This document shows, in pieces, positions 8,186 through 16,651 of a DNA stretch of 24,414 nucleotides; positions within the stretch are counted from its first letter, which is position 1, and each line of letters starts with the position of its first letter. The position numbers and the translations under genes were made by a program. The stretch is from an uncultured Acetatifactor sp. Its GTDB lineage: Bacteria > Bacillota > Clostridia > Lachnospirales > Lachnospiraceae. The notes under the pieces were generated by a model, which was not told where the DNA came from, did not search any database, and saw only the letters and a list, made by a program, of their open reading frames with translations. The stretch lies in contig CAQUWW010000039.1 in NCBI GenBank assembly GCA_948896875.1, positions 1 to 24,414 on the forward strand, in the 5' to 3' direction.

Positions 8186-8951
8186 TGAAATCATATCCAT
8201 ACAGGGAATGCTGGCGGGGGTGGACTGGTGCGGTGCCTGCGGTATGGAGCCGCCTTTATACGCACTGTCTGTAAGGGAGGCGAAAAAAGTTTTTAAAGAG
8301 CAGCCTGTGGATATGCTGCTCCTGGATATCGAGATGCCGGAGGAGAACGGAATTGCTTTTCTGGAGTGGGTCAGGGAAAGGGATGAAGATATTCCCTGTG
8401 TATTTCTCACCTGCCATCCTGAGTTTCGCTATGCTCAGGAGGCGATCCGGCTGAATAGTCTGGACTATGTTCTGAAGCCGGTGGATTATCAGGTGATTGA
8501 ACAGGCGGTATGCCGAATGGCGGAAATCGTCCGGAAGAAGCGAAATCTGGATCAGATGTATCACTATGGAGAGCAGTGGTATCAGGAGCAGATGAAGGGA
8601 CTTGAGGACAGACAGGGGCAGAATGTCAACGGAGAACAGGTGATTTCGGAGATTCTGTGTTATATTAACGGCCATCTTTCCGACAGGATGTCGGTGGAAG
8701 AGCTGGCCGGCCGGGTACATTTGAACAGTGATTATCTGAACCGCCTGTTTAAGAAGTATCAGGGGACTTCTATCAACAAATACATTATCAATGAAAGAAT
8801 GCAGCTGGCCAAAAAGCTCCTGGAGGACGGCGGAGACAAAGTCTCCGCCAATATGGTTGCTCTGCAGGTGGGATATGACAATTATGCCAATTTTGTAAAT
8901 ATGTTTAAGAAAGTCCATGGAATTCTGCCCAGCCAGGTGAAGAAAAGCTGA
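8163..8951 (+). CDS. YesN-type response regulator (REC + AraC HTH)
   Basis: A 262-residue transcription factor that partners the kinase. The receiver domain (about 1-125) has the acidic pocket D7-D8, the phosphorylated D55 in LLLDIEMP, T83 and K105. The C-terminal part (about 160-262) holds the paired helix-turn-helix of AraC/XylS proteins, ending in the typical VGYDNYANFVNMFKKVHG stretch. It starts inside the kinase gene after GAAAGGTGA. YesN-type regulators usually activate a sugar ABC transporter encoded next door. Here the next genes are a restriction-modification pair, and the transporter genes begin five kilobases on. Confidence 0.93.
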   Translation: MKILLVDDEIISIQGMLAGVDWCGACGMEPPLYALSVREAKKVFKEQPVDMLLLDIEMPEENGIAFLEWVRERDEDIPCVFLTCHPEFRYAQEAIRLNSLDYVLKPVDYQVIEQAVCRMAEIVRKKRNLDQMYHYGEQWYQEQMKGLEDRQGQNVNGEQVISEILCYINGHLSDRMSVEELAGRVHLNSDYLNRLFKKYQGTSINKYIINERMQLAKKLLEDGGDKVSANMVALQVGYDNYANFVNMFKKVHGILPSQVKKS

Positions 8952-8996
8952 TGGATGTTGCTCAAAACGTATTATTTAAAACATGAATAATTCCTC

Positions 8997-9026
8997 TTGC
9001 CTGAGAAGCGGGAAAAATGTTATAAT
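8997..9026 (+). promoter_or_regulatory. Promoter of the restriction-modification operon
   Basis: TTGCCT (8997-9002) and a perfect TATAAT (9021-9026) are separated by 18 bases. They stand 52 bases ahead of the endonuclease start. I see no terminator between the response regulator stop at 8951 and this promoter. Confidence 0.6.
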
Positions 9027-9078
9027 TTGAAAGGCGAAGAATTTCCGTGTGAGTAAGTAAGGGCAAGGAGGATGACGT

Positions 9079-12000
9079 ATGCTGTTTGAGTGTGGTGCTG
9101 AATTTGGGGCTTGCGATGGACAGGAAGAAATGAAAAGGCGTACGTCAGAGAGGGTGAAACAATATGCTTCTCATTTAAGTGAATATAAACGTCAGTCGTA
9201 TAATGAAACAGAAGTGAGAGTTGAATTTGTGAATCCTTTTTTCAAGTCTCTTGGGTGGGATGTCGATAATAAGGCTGGACTTCCACAGCATTTGCGTGAA
9301 GTGACACATGAAGCGACAGTGTTGGTTGACGAAGGTGGTCAAAGGCGGAGGAAGAAGCCGGACTATTCATTCCGGGTTGGGACAGAAACCTTATTTTATC
9401 TTGAAACAAAAAAACCGTATGTGGATATTACAACAGATATTGCGCCTGCATTTCAGTTACGGAGATATGGTTGGAGTGGAAATCTTAAAATTTCAGTATT
9501 AACGAATTATAATGACCTTTATATTTATGATTGTACTGTGAGACCGGTTGAAGGCGACGATATAGGTGTTGCTTTGATTGCACATTATACATACAAAGAG
9601 TATGTGGAGAAGTTTGACGAGATCTATTCACTTTTATCAAAGGAGGCAGTATTATCAGGGAATTTTATATCGCAATTTGATAATATACAGGGTGCATTCC
9701 GCAGAGAGCCATTTAATGAATATTTTCTGAAACAAATAAAAGATTGGCGCCTTGCACTTGGACTGGATATTGTCCAAAATAACCCAGGGTTGGATATTAA
9801 TACCGTGAATATTGGTGTACAGCGGATACTTAACAGGATTATATTTCTTCGAATTTGTGAAGATCGAGGATTTGAAGAATATGAGATATTGAAAAATATA
9901 CAGACTTATCATAAGCTGAAAAGCCTTTTCCTGGAAGCTGACAAAAGATATGATTCAGGATTGTTCGAGATGCTGGAAGAAGATAATTTCCACCTTTCGG
10001 ATGAGGTTCTCATTAACATTTTTAGGAACTTGTATTATCCCAATAATTCTTATGAATTTAATGTGGTAGATCCTTATATTATAGGACAGATATATGAGAT
10101 CTTCCTTGATGAACAGCTTGTAATTGATTTAGATGGTAAGGTCATACAGGAGAAAAAGCAGGAGGCAGTGGATTCTCAGGGAGCAGTTAACACACCCAAA
10201 AACGTTGCAGATATTATTATAGAACAGACGCTGTCAGATGTTTTTGAGGGAAAGTCAGTGGAGGAGGTATTAAAACTCCGCATAGCAGATATTTGTTGCG
10301 GATCCGGAAATTTCCTACTTTCCGCATACGAGTATGCTATCAATTATTGTGTAGACTGGTATATAAATCATGGACGTGAAAGTGCAATTCAGCAAGGATA
10401 TATAAGTGAAATTCCAGGAACGGATGTATGTAGGCTATCTTATGAACTACGGAGAACGATTCTGGTGAAGAGTATCTGGGGAGTAGACATTGATCCTCTT
10501 GCAGTGGAGGTGGCAAAGTTTAGCTTGCTTTTGAAACTTCTTGATAACACTTCTGCAGAGGAGATAGATTCATTTACAAGAAGTTCGGGATTAAAAATTC
10601 TTCCAGGGCTTGATGAAAATATAAAAAACGGTAACAGCCTCGTAGATATGTCATATACTAAGTTTTCCCCAGATATATATACGGATTATGCGAAACTTGA
10701 AACAATCAAAATGTTTGACTGGAAGGTCGAGTTTGGCGAGACAGGATTTGACGCAATTGTGGGAAATCCTCCTTATATCCGTGTACAGAATATGGTCCGA
10801 TATTCACCGGATGAATATGCTTTTTATAAAAGTGAAAAATCGGGATATCAAACGGCAAAATCCGATCTGCTGGACAAATATTTCTTGTTTATAGAGCGTG
10901 CATGGAATCTTCTTAACAAAGGTGGGCTGATTGGATATATTATTCCACATAAATTTATGAATATTATGTCGGGAGATGTCATGAGGCGATTTTTGTCTCA
11001 GCGCGGTGCAGTAAAGAAAATCATTCATTTTGGCACACATCAGGCATTCAGAAACAGAAGTACATATACGTGTATTTTGGTACTTTCAAAAGATCCACAA
11101 CATGAGTTTAGCATTGCCTTTGTTAGCGAATGGAACCGCTTTTTATTTGATCATGAGATTAGTTTTGAAAAATATGTAGAAAGCGCACTGGGAGAAAGCA
11201 CATGGACGTTTATTCCTATACAGGTGCGCGAGGCACTGACCAGGATAGAACAAAACTGCAAGTCTTTGGAAGCATTTGCGGATATATTTGTTGGAGTGCA
11301 GACAAGTGCAGATAAAATATATATTGTCCAGGCAGACAGTGTCGACAAAGATTATGTGTATTTTACGGATAAGAATAAAAATGTGCGCAAGGTAGAGAAA
11401 GGGATATTGAGAAAAAGTATTTATGATGTGAAGCTCTCTAAGTATGAAAAAATTGCTGCAAACAGTTATATTATATTCCCTTATGAAAACATAAGCGGTA
11501 AACCTGAACTGATTGATATTGGAGTTATGCAAGAGAAATATCCCGAAGCACTCAAATATCTGTCTACATTTCGCTATGAACTTGATAAACGAAATATGCC
11601 GGGAAGAACAGAGAGTACGTGGTATGCATATGGCCGTAGTCAGAGCCTGAAGAGATTTATAAGGGGCGAACACCTTATTTGGCCGGTGCTTTCACTTGAT
11701 TCAAACTATGTTTATGATGATGAGGCAGTCGTGTTTACAGGTGGTGGAAATGGACCGTTTTACGGGATTGAAATGAAGAAGGGCATCCGGGAGTCAATCT
11801 TCTATGTTCAGGCAATATTGAATCATTGGCTGATGGAAATGCTTGTAAAAAAGAGTGCAAGTACTTTTCGAGGTGGGTACTATTCACATGGTAAGCAATT
11901 CATAGCAAAGCTTCCTGTTTATGCTATCGACTGGGGCAATAAAGATGATGTTAAATGGCACAATGCTATTGTTGAAAAGGTACATTTGATAGAAGATTTG

Positions 12001-12150
12001 ACTGAACGTATGAATCGTGCATGCAACTCATCTGTGCGGAATATATTGAAAAGATCTGTGGCAGCTGCAAAAAATGAGTTGGAAGTCATGATTGATAAAC
12101 AGTATGGAGTGGAAGGAATGCGAATGGAGATATCAGATGAAACCAATTGA
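9079..12150 (+). CDS. Type IIG restriction endonuclease-methyltransferase (Eco57I-like)
   Basis: A 1023-residue fusion that cuts DNA and methylates adenine at one recognition site. The N-terminal nuclease has a PD-(D/E)XK centre: candidate acidic residues E44/E46, then PD at 94-95 and E109-T-K111. A helical linker follows. The methyltransferase has the SAM-binding motif I around D404 (C-C-G-S-G-N-F at 406-412) and the catalytic NPPY at 563-566. The C-terminal third, with VGVQTSADKIYIV, resembles the TaqI/Eco57I target-recognition domain. Length and layout match Eco57I-type enzymes. The start at 9079 follows AGGAGG with seven bases between. The gene is richer in A and T than its flanks and overlaps the second methyltransferase by 14 bases. 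A BREX PglX protein is an alternative, but the N-terminal nuclease and the absence of other BREX genes argue against it. Confidence 0.88.
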   Translation: MLFECGAEFGACDGQEEMKRRTSERVKQYASHLSEYKRQSYNETEVRVEFVNPFFKSLGWDVDNKAGLPQHLREVTHEATVLVDEGGQRRRKKPDYSFRVGTETLFYLETKKPYVDITTDIAPAFQLRRYGWSGNLKISVLTNYNDLYIYDCTVRPVEGDDIGVALIAHYTYKEYVEKFDEIYSLLSKEAVLSGNFISQFDNIQGAFRREPFNEYFLKQIKDWRLALGLDIVQNNPGLDINTVNIGVQRILNRIIFLRICEDRGFEEYEILKNIQTYHKLKSLFLEADKRYDSGLFEMLEEDNFHLSDEVLINIFRNLYYPNNSYEFNVVDPYIIGQIYEIFLDEQLVIDLDGKVIQEKKQEAVDSQGAVNTPKNVADIIIEQTLSDVFEGKSVEEVLKLRIADICCGSGNFLLSAYEYAINYCVDWYINHGRESAIQQGYISEIPGTDVCRLSYELRRTILVKSIWGVDIDPLAVEVAKFSLLLKLLDNTSAEEIDSFTRSSGLKILPGLDENIKNGNSLVDMSYTKFSPDIYTDYAKLETIKMFDWKVEFGETGFDAIVGNPPYIRVQNMVRYSPDEYAFYKSEKSGYQTAKSDLLDKYFLFIERAWNLLNKGGLIGYIIPHKFMNIMSGDVMRRFLSQRGAVKKIIHFGTHQAFRNRSTYTCILVLSKDPQHEFSIAFVSEWNRFLFDHEISFEKYVESALGESTWTFIPIQVREALTRIEQNCKSLEAFADIFVGVQTSADKIYIVQADSVDKDYVYFTDKNKNVRKVEKGILRKSIYDVKLSKYEKIAANSYIIFPYENISGKPELIDIGVMQEKYPEALKYLSTFRYELDKRNMPGRTESTWYAYGRSQSLKRFIRGEHLIWPVLSLDSNYVYDDEAVVFTGGGNGPFYGIEMKKGIRESIFYVQAILNHWLMEMLVKKSASTFRGGYYSHGKQFIAKLPVYAIDWGNKDDVKWHNAIVEKVHLIEDLTERMNRACNSSVRNILKRSVAAAKNELEVMIDKQYGVEGMRMEISDETN

Positions 12151-13744
12151 TGGATATGACAAGCTTCGAGGAGGATACTATACTCCTGCGGAGATATCAG
12201 ATTTTATTATACAATGGGTAAATCCGTCCTTAAAAAGCAGTATTTTAGAGCCAAGCTGTGGAGATGGTAGCTTCCTTGCTGCTATCAAAAAATATGATTC
12301 ACCTGATAGCAATTGCAATGTAATTGGCATAGAACTTGATCCTGTAGAAGCAGAGAAGGCCAGAAAATACGGATATATGATTACTGAGGGCGACTATTTT
12401 TCTTATTATAAACAGAACATTGAAGAAAAGAGAAAATTCGATGTAATAGTAGGAAACCCGCCTTTTATACGATACCAGAATTTTAACGAGGAATATCGGA
12501 CTGTGGCATTTGAGCTGATGAAAAAACATGGCTTTCATCCCAATCGACTCACGAATATATGGCTTCCATTCCTTCTTCTTTCATGTGAGGCACTAAGTGA
12601 AAACGGCAGGATTGGAATTGTGATTCCCGCAGAGTTATTTCAAGTGGATTATGCGGCAGAGGCGAGAGAGTATTTGAGTCTGCATTTTGAAAAGTTAACA
12701 ATAGTAACATTCAAGAAGCTTGTCTTTCATGATATTCAACAAGAAGTCGTGCTTCTCCTTGGCGAGAAGAAAGCTTTTAAGAAGGGAATCAGCGTTGTCG
12801 AGCTTGAGGGATTGGATGAGCTTGTTCAGGTTGGGCTTTCTGCTTTAGATAGAGCAGAAATGAAGAAATTAGATCATAGTGCAGACAAATGGGTAAAATA
12901 TTATCTAACCAACGAGGAATTGGAAGTACTGAGAAAATTAAATGTAGATGAACGGATTTCTGATGCCCAGGAATTGTTTGAGGTTAATGTTGGTTTAGTA
13001 AGCGGAGAAAATGATTTCTTTATTTCTGACTGGAATAATGTGTTGGAGCGAAGGCTGGAAGAGGACATCAGTCCGATAATCAGCCGCTCTGAGCAGGTAA
13101 AGGGTGTGATTCTTTTTGAAGATGAATATCTGCAGCTCAGAGAAAATGGAAAACGCGTTTCTATTTTTACTCCAGGGGACAGACCATTGGAAGAACTGAG
13201 TGAAAGTGCCCGTACATATATTACATGGGGAGAAAGTAAGGGTTATAATCAGAATTACAAATGTAGAATTCGGAAGCGGTGGTACCATGTACCAGTGTCG
13301 TGGAAAGGGGATGCTTTTCTGATTCGACAGGCAAATTTATATCCTAAAATGATTTTGAATTCCATCGGAGCGCTGGTAACAGATACTCTCCACAAGGTAC
13401 GATTTCATGAGGGAGTAGACGGAAATGCCGTTGTATCTGCTTTTCTAAACACATATACACTTGCGCTCAGCGAGACAGTGGGGCGCAGCTATGGAGGCGG
13501 AGTCTTGACTTTTGAACCAGGCGAAATGCGTAAGATGAGGATTCCTATGAGAGGGGCAGAGCAGCTTGATATCAGAAAAATAGATCGACTTCAAAGAGAA
13601 GGAAAATATGAAGAAATATTGTCGTATACAGACCAGGTCTTGCTGTATGATAATTTGAATTTGACGGAGAGGGAAGTCATATTGTTACATTCTATATGGA
13701 ATAAAATGCGTGATCGTAGATTGATGCGTAAACAGAACAACTAA
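12137..13744 (+). CDS. DNA adenine-N6 methyltransferase, partner of the type IIG enzyme
   Basis: A 535-residue gamma-class DNA methyltransferase. It shows GYYTP near the N-terminus (motif X region), motif I around E38 (P-S-C-G-D-G-S-F at 39-46) and the catalytic NPPF at 107-110. A TaqI-like specificity domain follows, including VNVGLVSGENDFFI. There is no nuclease domain. In Eco57I-type systems a separate methyltransferase of this size modifies the site in addition to the bifunctional enzyme, and the size and order here fit that. The ATG at 12137 is chosen over 12092 because GGAG lies seven bases before it and the homologous part begins there. The 14-base overlap with the first gene implies translational coupling. 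A terminator follows at 13806. Confidence 0.88.
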   Translation: MKPIDGYDKLRGGYYTPAEISDFIIQWVNPSLKSSILEPSCGDGSFLAAIKKYDSPDSNCNVIGIELDPVEAEKARKYGYMITEGDYFSYYKQNIEEKRKFDVIVGNPPFIRYQNFNEEYRTVAFELMKKHGFHPNRLTNIWLPFLLLSCEALSENGRIGIVIPAELFQVDYAAEAREYLSLHFEKLTIVTFKKLVFHDIQQEVVLLLGEKKAFKKGISVVELEGLDELVQVGLSALDRAEMKKLDHSADKWVKYYLTNEELEVLRKLNVDERISDAQELFEVNVGLVSGENDFFISDWNNVLERRLEEDISPIISRSEQVKGVILFEDEYLQLRENGKRVSIFTPGDRPLEELSESARTYITWGESKGYNQNYKCRIRKRWYHVPVSWKGDAFLIRQANLYPKMILNSIGALVTDTLHKVRFHEGVDGNAVVSAFLNTYTLALSETVGRSYGGGVLTFEPGEMRKMRIPMRGAEQLDIRKIDRLQREGKYEEILSYTDQVLLYDNLNLTEREVILLHSIWNKMRDRRLMRKQNN

Positions 13745-13805
13745 GATAATGTAAAAAATAATCGAATCTGAAAAGAACAGAAAACTTAAAAATGTATTGT
13801 GAAAG

Positions 13806-13842
13806 ACGCAGGGAACAGTAAATTATAGTCCCTGCGTTTTTT
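13806..13842 (+). terminator. Rho-independent terminator of the restriction-modification operon
   Basis: ACGCAGGGA (13806-13814) pairs perfectly with TCCCTGCGT (13829-13837) around a 14-base loop, and six T's run through 13842. It lies 61 bases after the methyltransferase stop. Confidence 0.88.
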
Positions 13843-13882
13843 ACAGGTCGGGAAAAGATATTAAACAGGTCGCTGAATGATA

Positions 13883-13912
13883 TTGTCCACAGAACTACCT
13901 ATAATATACAAT
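13883..13912 (+). promoter_or_regulatory. Probable promoter of the sugar-uptake operon
   Basis: TTGTCC (13883-13888) and TACAAT (13907-13912) are 18 bases apart. A better -10 word, TATAAT (13900-13905), overlaps but lies only 11 bases from the same -35. It could work alone if the YesN-type regulator supplies the missing -35 contact. Confidence 0.4.
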
Positions 13913-13938
13913 ATAACCAGAAACAAATAAAAACATCG

Positions 13939-13975
13939 GTGCGCGCTGATAAAAACAACCAATCAGCCGGTGCAC
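13939..13975 (+). other. Leader hairpin or operator upstream of the binding-protein gene
   Basis: GCTGAT (13945-13950) pairs with ATCAGC (13962-13967) around an 11-base loop. Outside it GTGC (13939-13942) can pair with GCAC (13972-13975) through an unequal internal loop. It falls between the promoter and the start at 14030, so it may be a 5' leader structure or a protein-binding dyad. Confidence 0.35.
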
Positions 13976-14029
13976 TTCCAGACGATGGGAATGGATGGGC
14001 ATCGGCGGGACTCAAATAGGAGGAGTAGT

Positions 14030-15577
14030 ATGATGAAGAAAAGCAGATGGGCGGCATTGGCACTGGCAGGGATACTGGTTTGCGGAACGATTTTGACAGG
14101 CTGCGGCGACAACGGCGGAAACAATGACGCAGGCGGGCAGAACAACAGCAGCGAAACAGGGGGGGCAGGAAATTCAGCGGAGAACGATGGAAATGCCGGT
14201 GTGGAAACACCGGACGGAGAGCCCTATGAAGTGGTGATGTCCTTTCCTTATTACGGCACTTTGAAACCGGACCTGCAGATGATCGAAGATGCCATGAACG
14301 AAATCAGTGTGGCAGAGATTAATGTGAAGATGACTATGCTTCCTCTGGCCATGAACGAAGTTCTGACGCAGCAGAGTCTGATGATTTCCTCCAACGAAAA
14401 GCTGGATCTGATGCTGGGTATGAGGCAGTCCGGTTTCCTGGAGCTGATCAATAAGAAGATGGCGATTCCCCTGGATGAGCTTTTTGAGAAATATGGGAAA
14501 GAGATTGAAGAAATTCAGGGTGTTTCCATGGAGAAAATGGCTCGTATCAGAGGCTTTATTGCCTTGAAATCCGCCTGTGACGCATATGGCCTGGACTATG
14601 AGAACGAAATCGGATACGAGGAGATGGAGGCTGCTTTCGCCAAAGCGAAGGAGGCAAATCCGGAAGGCTATTATCCTCTGGCCATTGCGGGAAGCAATCT
14701 GACTACTTTTGAATATTTCTACAATGTGGACCTGCTGGGCGCCGATATTGCCTGCGGCGGTATCTTTGACAACGGTCATGCCGGAAGTGAGATCCGGAAT
14801 ATTTTCGCCACGGACGAGTACATGGAGCACTGCAGGAAAATGCATGAGTGGTATGAGAAGGGATATATCAGCCCGGATGCTACTACCAGAAGTGAAATGA
14901 TGCAGGATCTGATCAAGAATGGAACCGCATTTATTTATCCTTCCTGGACGGAACTGGACATGGTTTCCAGACAGAGTAGAGGTTTCGGGGAAGATGCCGT
15001 CGCCATCACCACCCAGGGGAAATCCGTGAATACCGGTGTCTATCAGGGACAGTGCTGGATGATTCCTGTGACCTGTGAGAACCCGGACGCCGCATTCCAG
15101 TATCTGAAGCTGCTCTATACCAATGAAGACATGATTAACATTCTCTACTATGGTATTGAAGGGACTCATTATGTGCTGACAGATCAGGACAGAATTATTC
15201 AGTATCCGGAAGGAATCGACGGGACAAGCGTAGGCTGGTCCAATGCACTGGGGCTGTTTGGTGCCATTGCCAAGCGATATGAAATGGTGCCACTGACTTC
15301 TGATTATTTTACTATGAGAGATGAGTTCAACAACTCCATTACGGACGCGGAGAAATCTCCCTATCTGGGATATGCGTTCAACACGGAGACAGTGAAGACT
15401 GAATATGCGGCTGTGACAGATGTGATTACGCAGTACAGAGCTTCTCTGGAATCCGGTTCCGTGGATCCGGAAGTGGTTATGCCGGAATTCCTGAACGCAC
15501 TGGAGGCGGCAGGCATCAATACCTGTATCGAGGCTAATCAGAAGAGTCTGAACGAGTGGATAGAAGCGCAGAAATAA
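14030..15577 (+). CDS. Sugar ABC transporter substrate-binding lipoprotein (LplA-like)
   Basis: A 515-residue exported lipoprotein. Lysines at residues 3-4, a hydrophobic stretch and the lipobox LTGC with the lipidated C25 form the signal peptide. A Gly/Asn/Ser-rich linker follows, as expected for tethering to the membrane. The mature part is an extracellular binding protein of family 1 and resembles the LplA group with a DUF3502-like C-terminus (GIEGTHYVL). It captures an oligosaccharide or glycoside outside the cell and delivers it to the two permeases downstream. The start at 14030 has AGGAGG six bases before it; the second ATG at 14033 is nearly equivalent. No ATPase gene is present, which is usual for this class, where a shared MsmX-type ATPase powers several importers. 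Confidence 0.9.
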   Translation: MMKKSRWAALALAGILVCGTILTGCGDNGGNNDAGGQNNSSETGGAGNSAENDGNAGVETPDGEPYEVVMSFPYYGTLKPDLQMIEDAMNEISVAEINVKMTMLPLAMNEVLTQQSLMISSNEKLDLMLGMRQSGFLELINKKMAIPLDELFEKYGKEIEEIQGVSMEKMARIRGFIALKSACDAYGLDYENEIGYEEMEAAFAKAKEANPEGYYPLAIAGSNLTTFEYFYNVDLLGADIACGGIFDNGHAGSEIRNIFATDEYMEHCRKMHEWYEKGYISPDATTRSEMMQDLIKNGTAFIYPSWTELDMVSRQSRGFGEDAVAITTQGKSVNTGVYQGQCWMIPVTCENPDAAFQYLKLLYTNEDMINILYYGIEGTHYVLTDQDRIIQYPEGIDGTSVGWSNALGLFGAIAKRYEMVPLTSDYFTMRDEFNNSITDAEKSPYLGYAFNTETVKTEYAAVTDVITQYRASLESGSVDPEVVMPEFLNALEAAGINTCIEANQKSLNEWIEAQK

Positions 15578-15600
15578 TTGACAGACAATCAGAACTGTTT

Positions 15601-15630
15601 GCCCGGCAGCCTTTGAGTAAGGTGCCGGGC
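15601..15630 (+). other. Intercistronic stem-loop after the binding-protein gene
   Basis: GCCCGGCA (15601-15608) pairs with TGCCGGGC (15623-15630). After one bulged G, CCTT and AAGG extend the stem to a TGAGT loop. No T-run follows, so it is more likely a barrier to 3' decay than a full terminator. Such a hairpin would keep the binding-protein message more abundant than that of the permeases. Confidence 0.65.
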
Positions 15631-15693
15631 ATAACAAAATAATCTGAGCCAATGACCTGTTTGCAGAGAAAAATGAGAGACAGGAGAGAGTTT

Positions 15694-16632
15694 ATGAGTA
15701 AAGTAAAGGTGAAACAGCCCAGAAAGAAAATTCGCTGGGCAAGGTATATCCCTATTTATTTTCTGGCCTTACCCGGAATGATATATCTGATTATTAACAA
15801 CTATCTGCCCATGTTCGGCATTGTAATCGCCTTTAAAGACCTGGATTTCCGAAAAGGATTGCTGAAAAGTGACTGGTGCGGCTTTGAGAATTTCAAATAC
15901 CTGTTCCGCTCCAAGGATGCGCTGATTATTACCAGGAACACCGTGCTTTATAATGTGGTATTTATCATATTCGGCGTCATACTGGGCATTACGGTGGCCA
16001 TCCTGCTCAATGAGGTGAGAGGCCGGCTGAAGGTGAAATTTTTCCAGAGTGTCATCCTGATTCCCTATCTGATGAGCTGGGTTGTGGTGAGCTATCTGGT
16101 CTATGCGGTGTTCTCCGCAGAGGTGGGATTTGTGAACAATTCCATTCTGAAGCCCATGGGATCAGAACCGATTTCCTGGTACATGGAGCCCAAATACTGG
16201 CCGGCGATTCTGATTTTTGTCCATTTCTGGAAATCTCTGGGCTTTACCATGGTTATTTATTATTCCAATCTGATCGGAATCAGCCCGGAATATTACGAGG
16301 CGGCCAAAATTGACGGTGCCACCAAATGGCAGCAGATTAAGTCCATCACGCTGCCGCTTCTGAAACCTACGATCATCACGCTGACGATTTTGAATCTGGG
16401 AAGGATTTTCTCTTCGGATTTCGGACTTTTCTACCAGATTCCCAGGAATTCCGGTGTGCTGTATCCTACCACCAGAACCCTGGATGTCTATGTGTATAAC
16501 GCGCTGATGAAAAACAATGACTTTGCCATGTCGTCTGCTGCCAGCGTTTATCAGGCAGTGGTAGGCTTCATCTTCATACTGGTTGCCAATGGCATCATCC
16601 GGAAGATGAGCGAAGAGAACGCATTGTTCTAG
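15694..16632 (+). CDS. ABC transporter permease (LplB-like)
   Basis: A 312-residue inner-membrane protein with about six membrane helices. The cytoplasmic EAA loop, where the ATPase docks, is clear: EAAKIDGATKWQQIKSITLP. Together with the second permease it forms the channel for the sugar captured by the upstream lipoprotein. It belongs to the LplB/YtcP-type half of carbohydrate uptake transporters. The start at 15694 follows AGGAGAG with six bases between. The ATG at 15652, 14 codons earlier, has no ribosome site. It is separated from the binding-protein gene by the stem-loop above and is followed after 19 bases by the second permease. Confidence 0.92.
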   Translation: MSKVKVKQPRKKIRWARYIPIYFLALPGMIYLIINNYLPMFGIVIAFKDLDFRKGLLKSDWCGFENFKYLFRSKDALIITRNTVLYNVVFIIFGVILGITVAILLNEVRGRLKVKFFQSVILIPYLMSWVVVSYLVYAVFSAEVGFVNNSILKPMGSEPISWYMEPKYWPAILIFVHFWKSLGFTMVIYYSNLIGISPEYYEAAKIDGATKWQQIKSITLPLLKPTIITLTILNLGRIFSSDFGLFYQIPRNSGVLYPTTRTLDVYVYNALMKNNDFAMSSAASVYQAVVGFIFILVANGIIRKMSEENALF

Positions 16633-16651
16633 GAAGGAGGTAAAAGCGAGT

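Noticed and set aside
5473..8410. Long minus-strand open frames (388 and 405 codons)
   Set aside because: Shadows of the MATE and kinase/regulator genes. Composition is His- and Gln-rich and no domain is visible.
9079..13744. BREX or phage-growth-limitation system based on a PglX-like methylase
   Set aside because: The first protein has its own PD-(D/E)XK nuclease, and no BrxA, BrxB, BrxC, PglZ or BrxL gene is nearby. Two genes with their own promoter and terminator fit a type IIG system better.
13939..13975. Riboswitch upstream of the binding-protein gene
   Set aside because: Only one small imperfect hairpin is visible and no known aptamer core or terminator/antiterminator pair follows.
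14174..15652. A 492-codon minus-strand open frame
   Set aside because: Antisense shadow of the substrate-binding protein, with no ribosome site and no recognisable motif.
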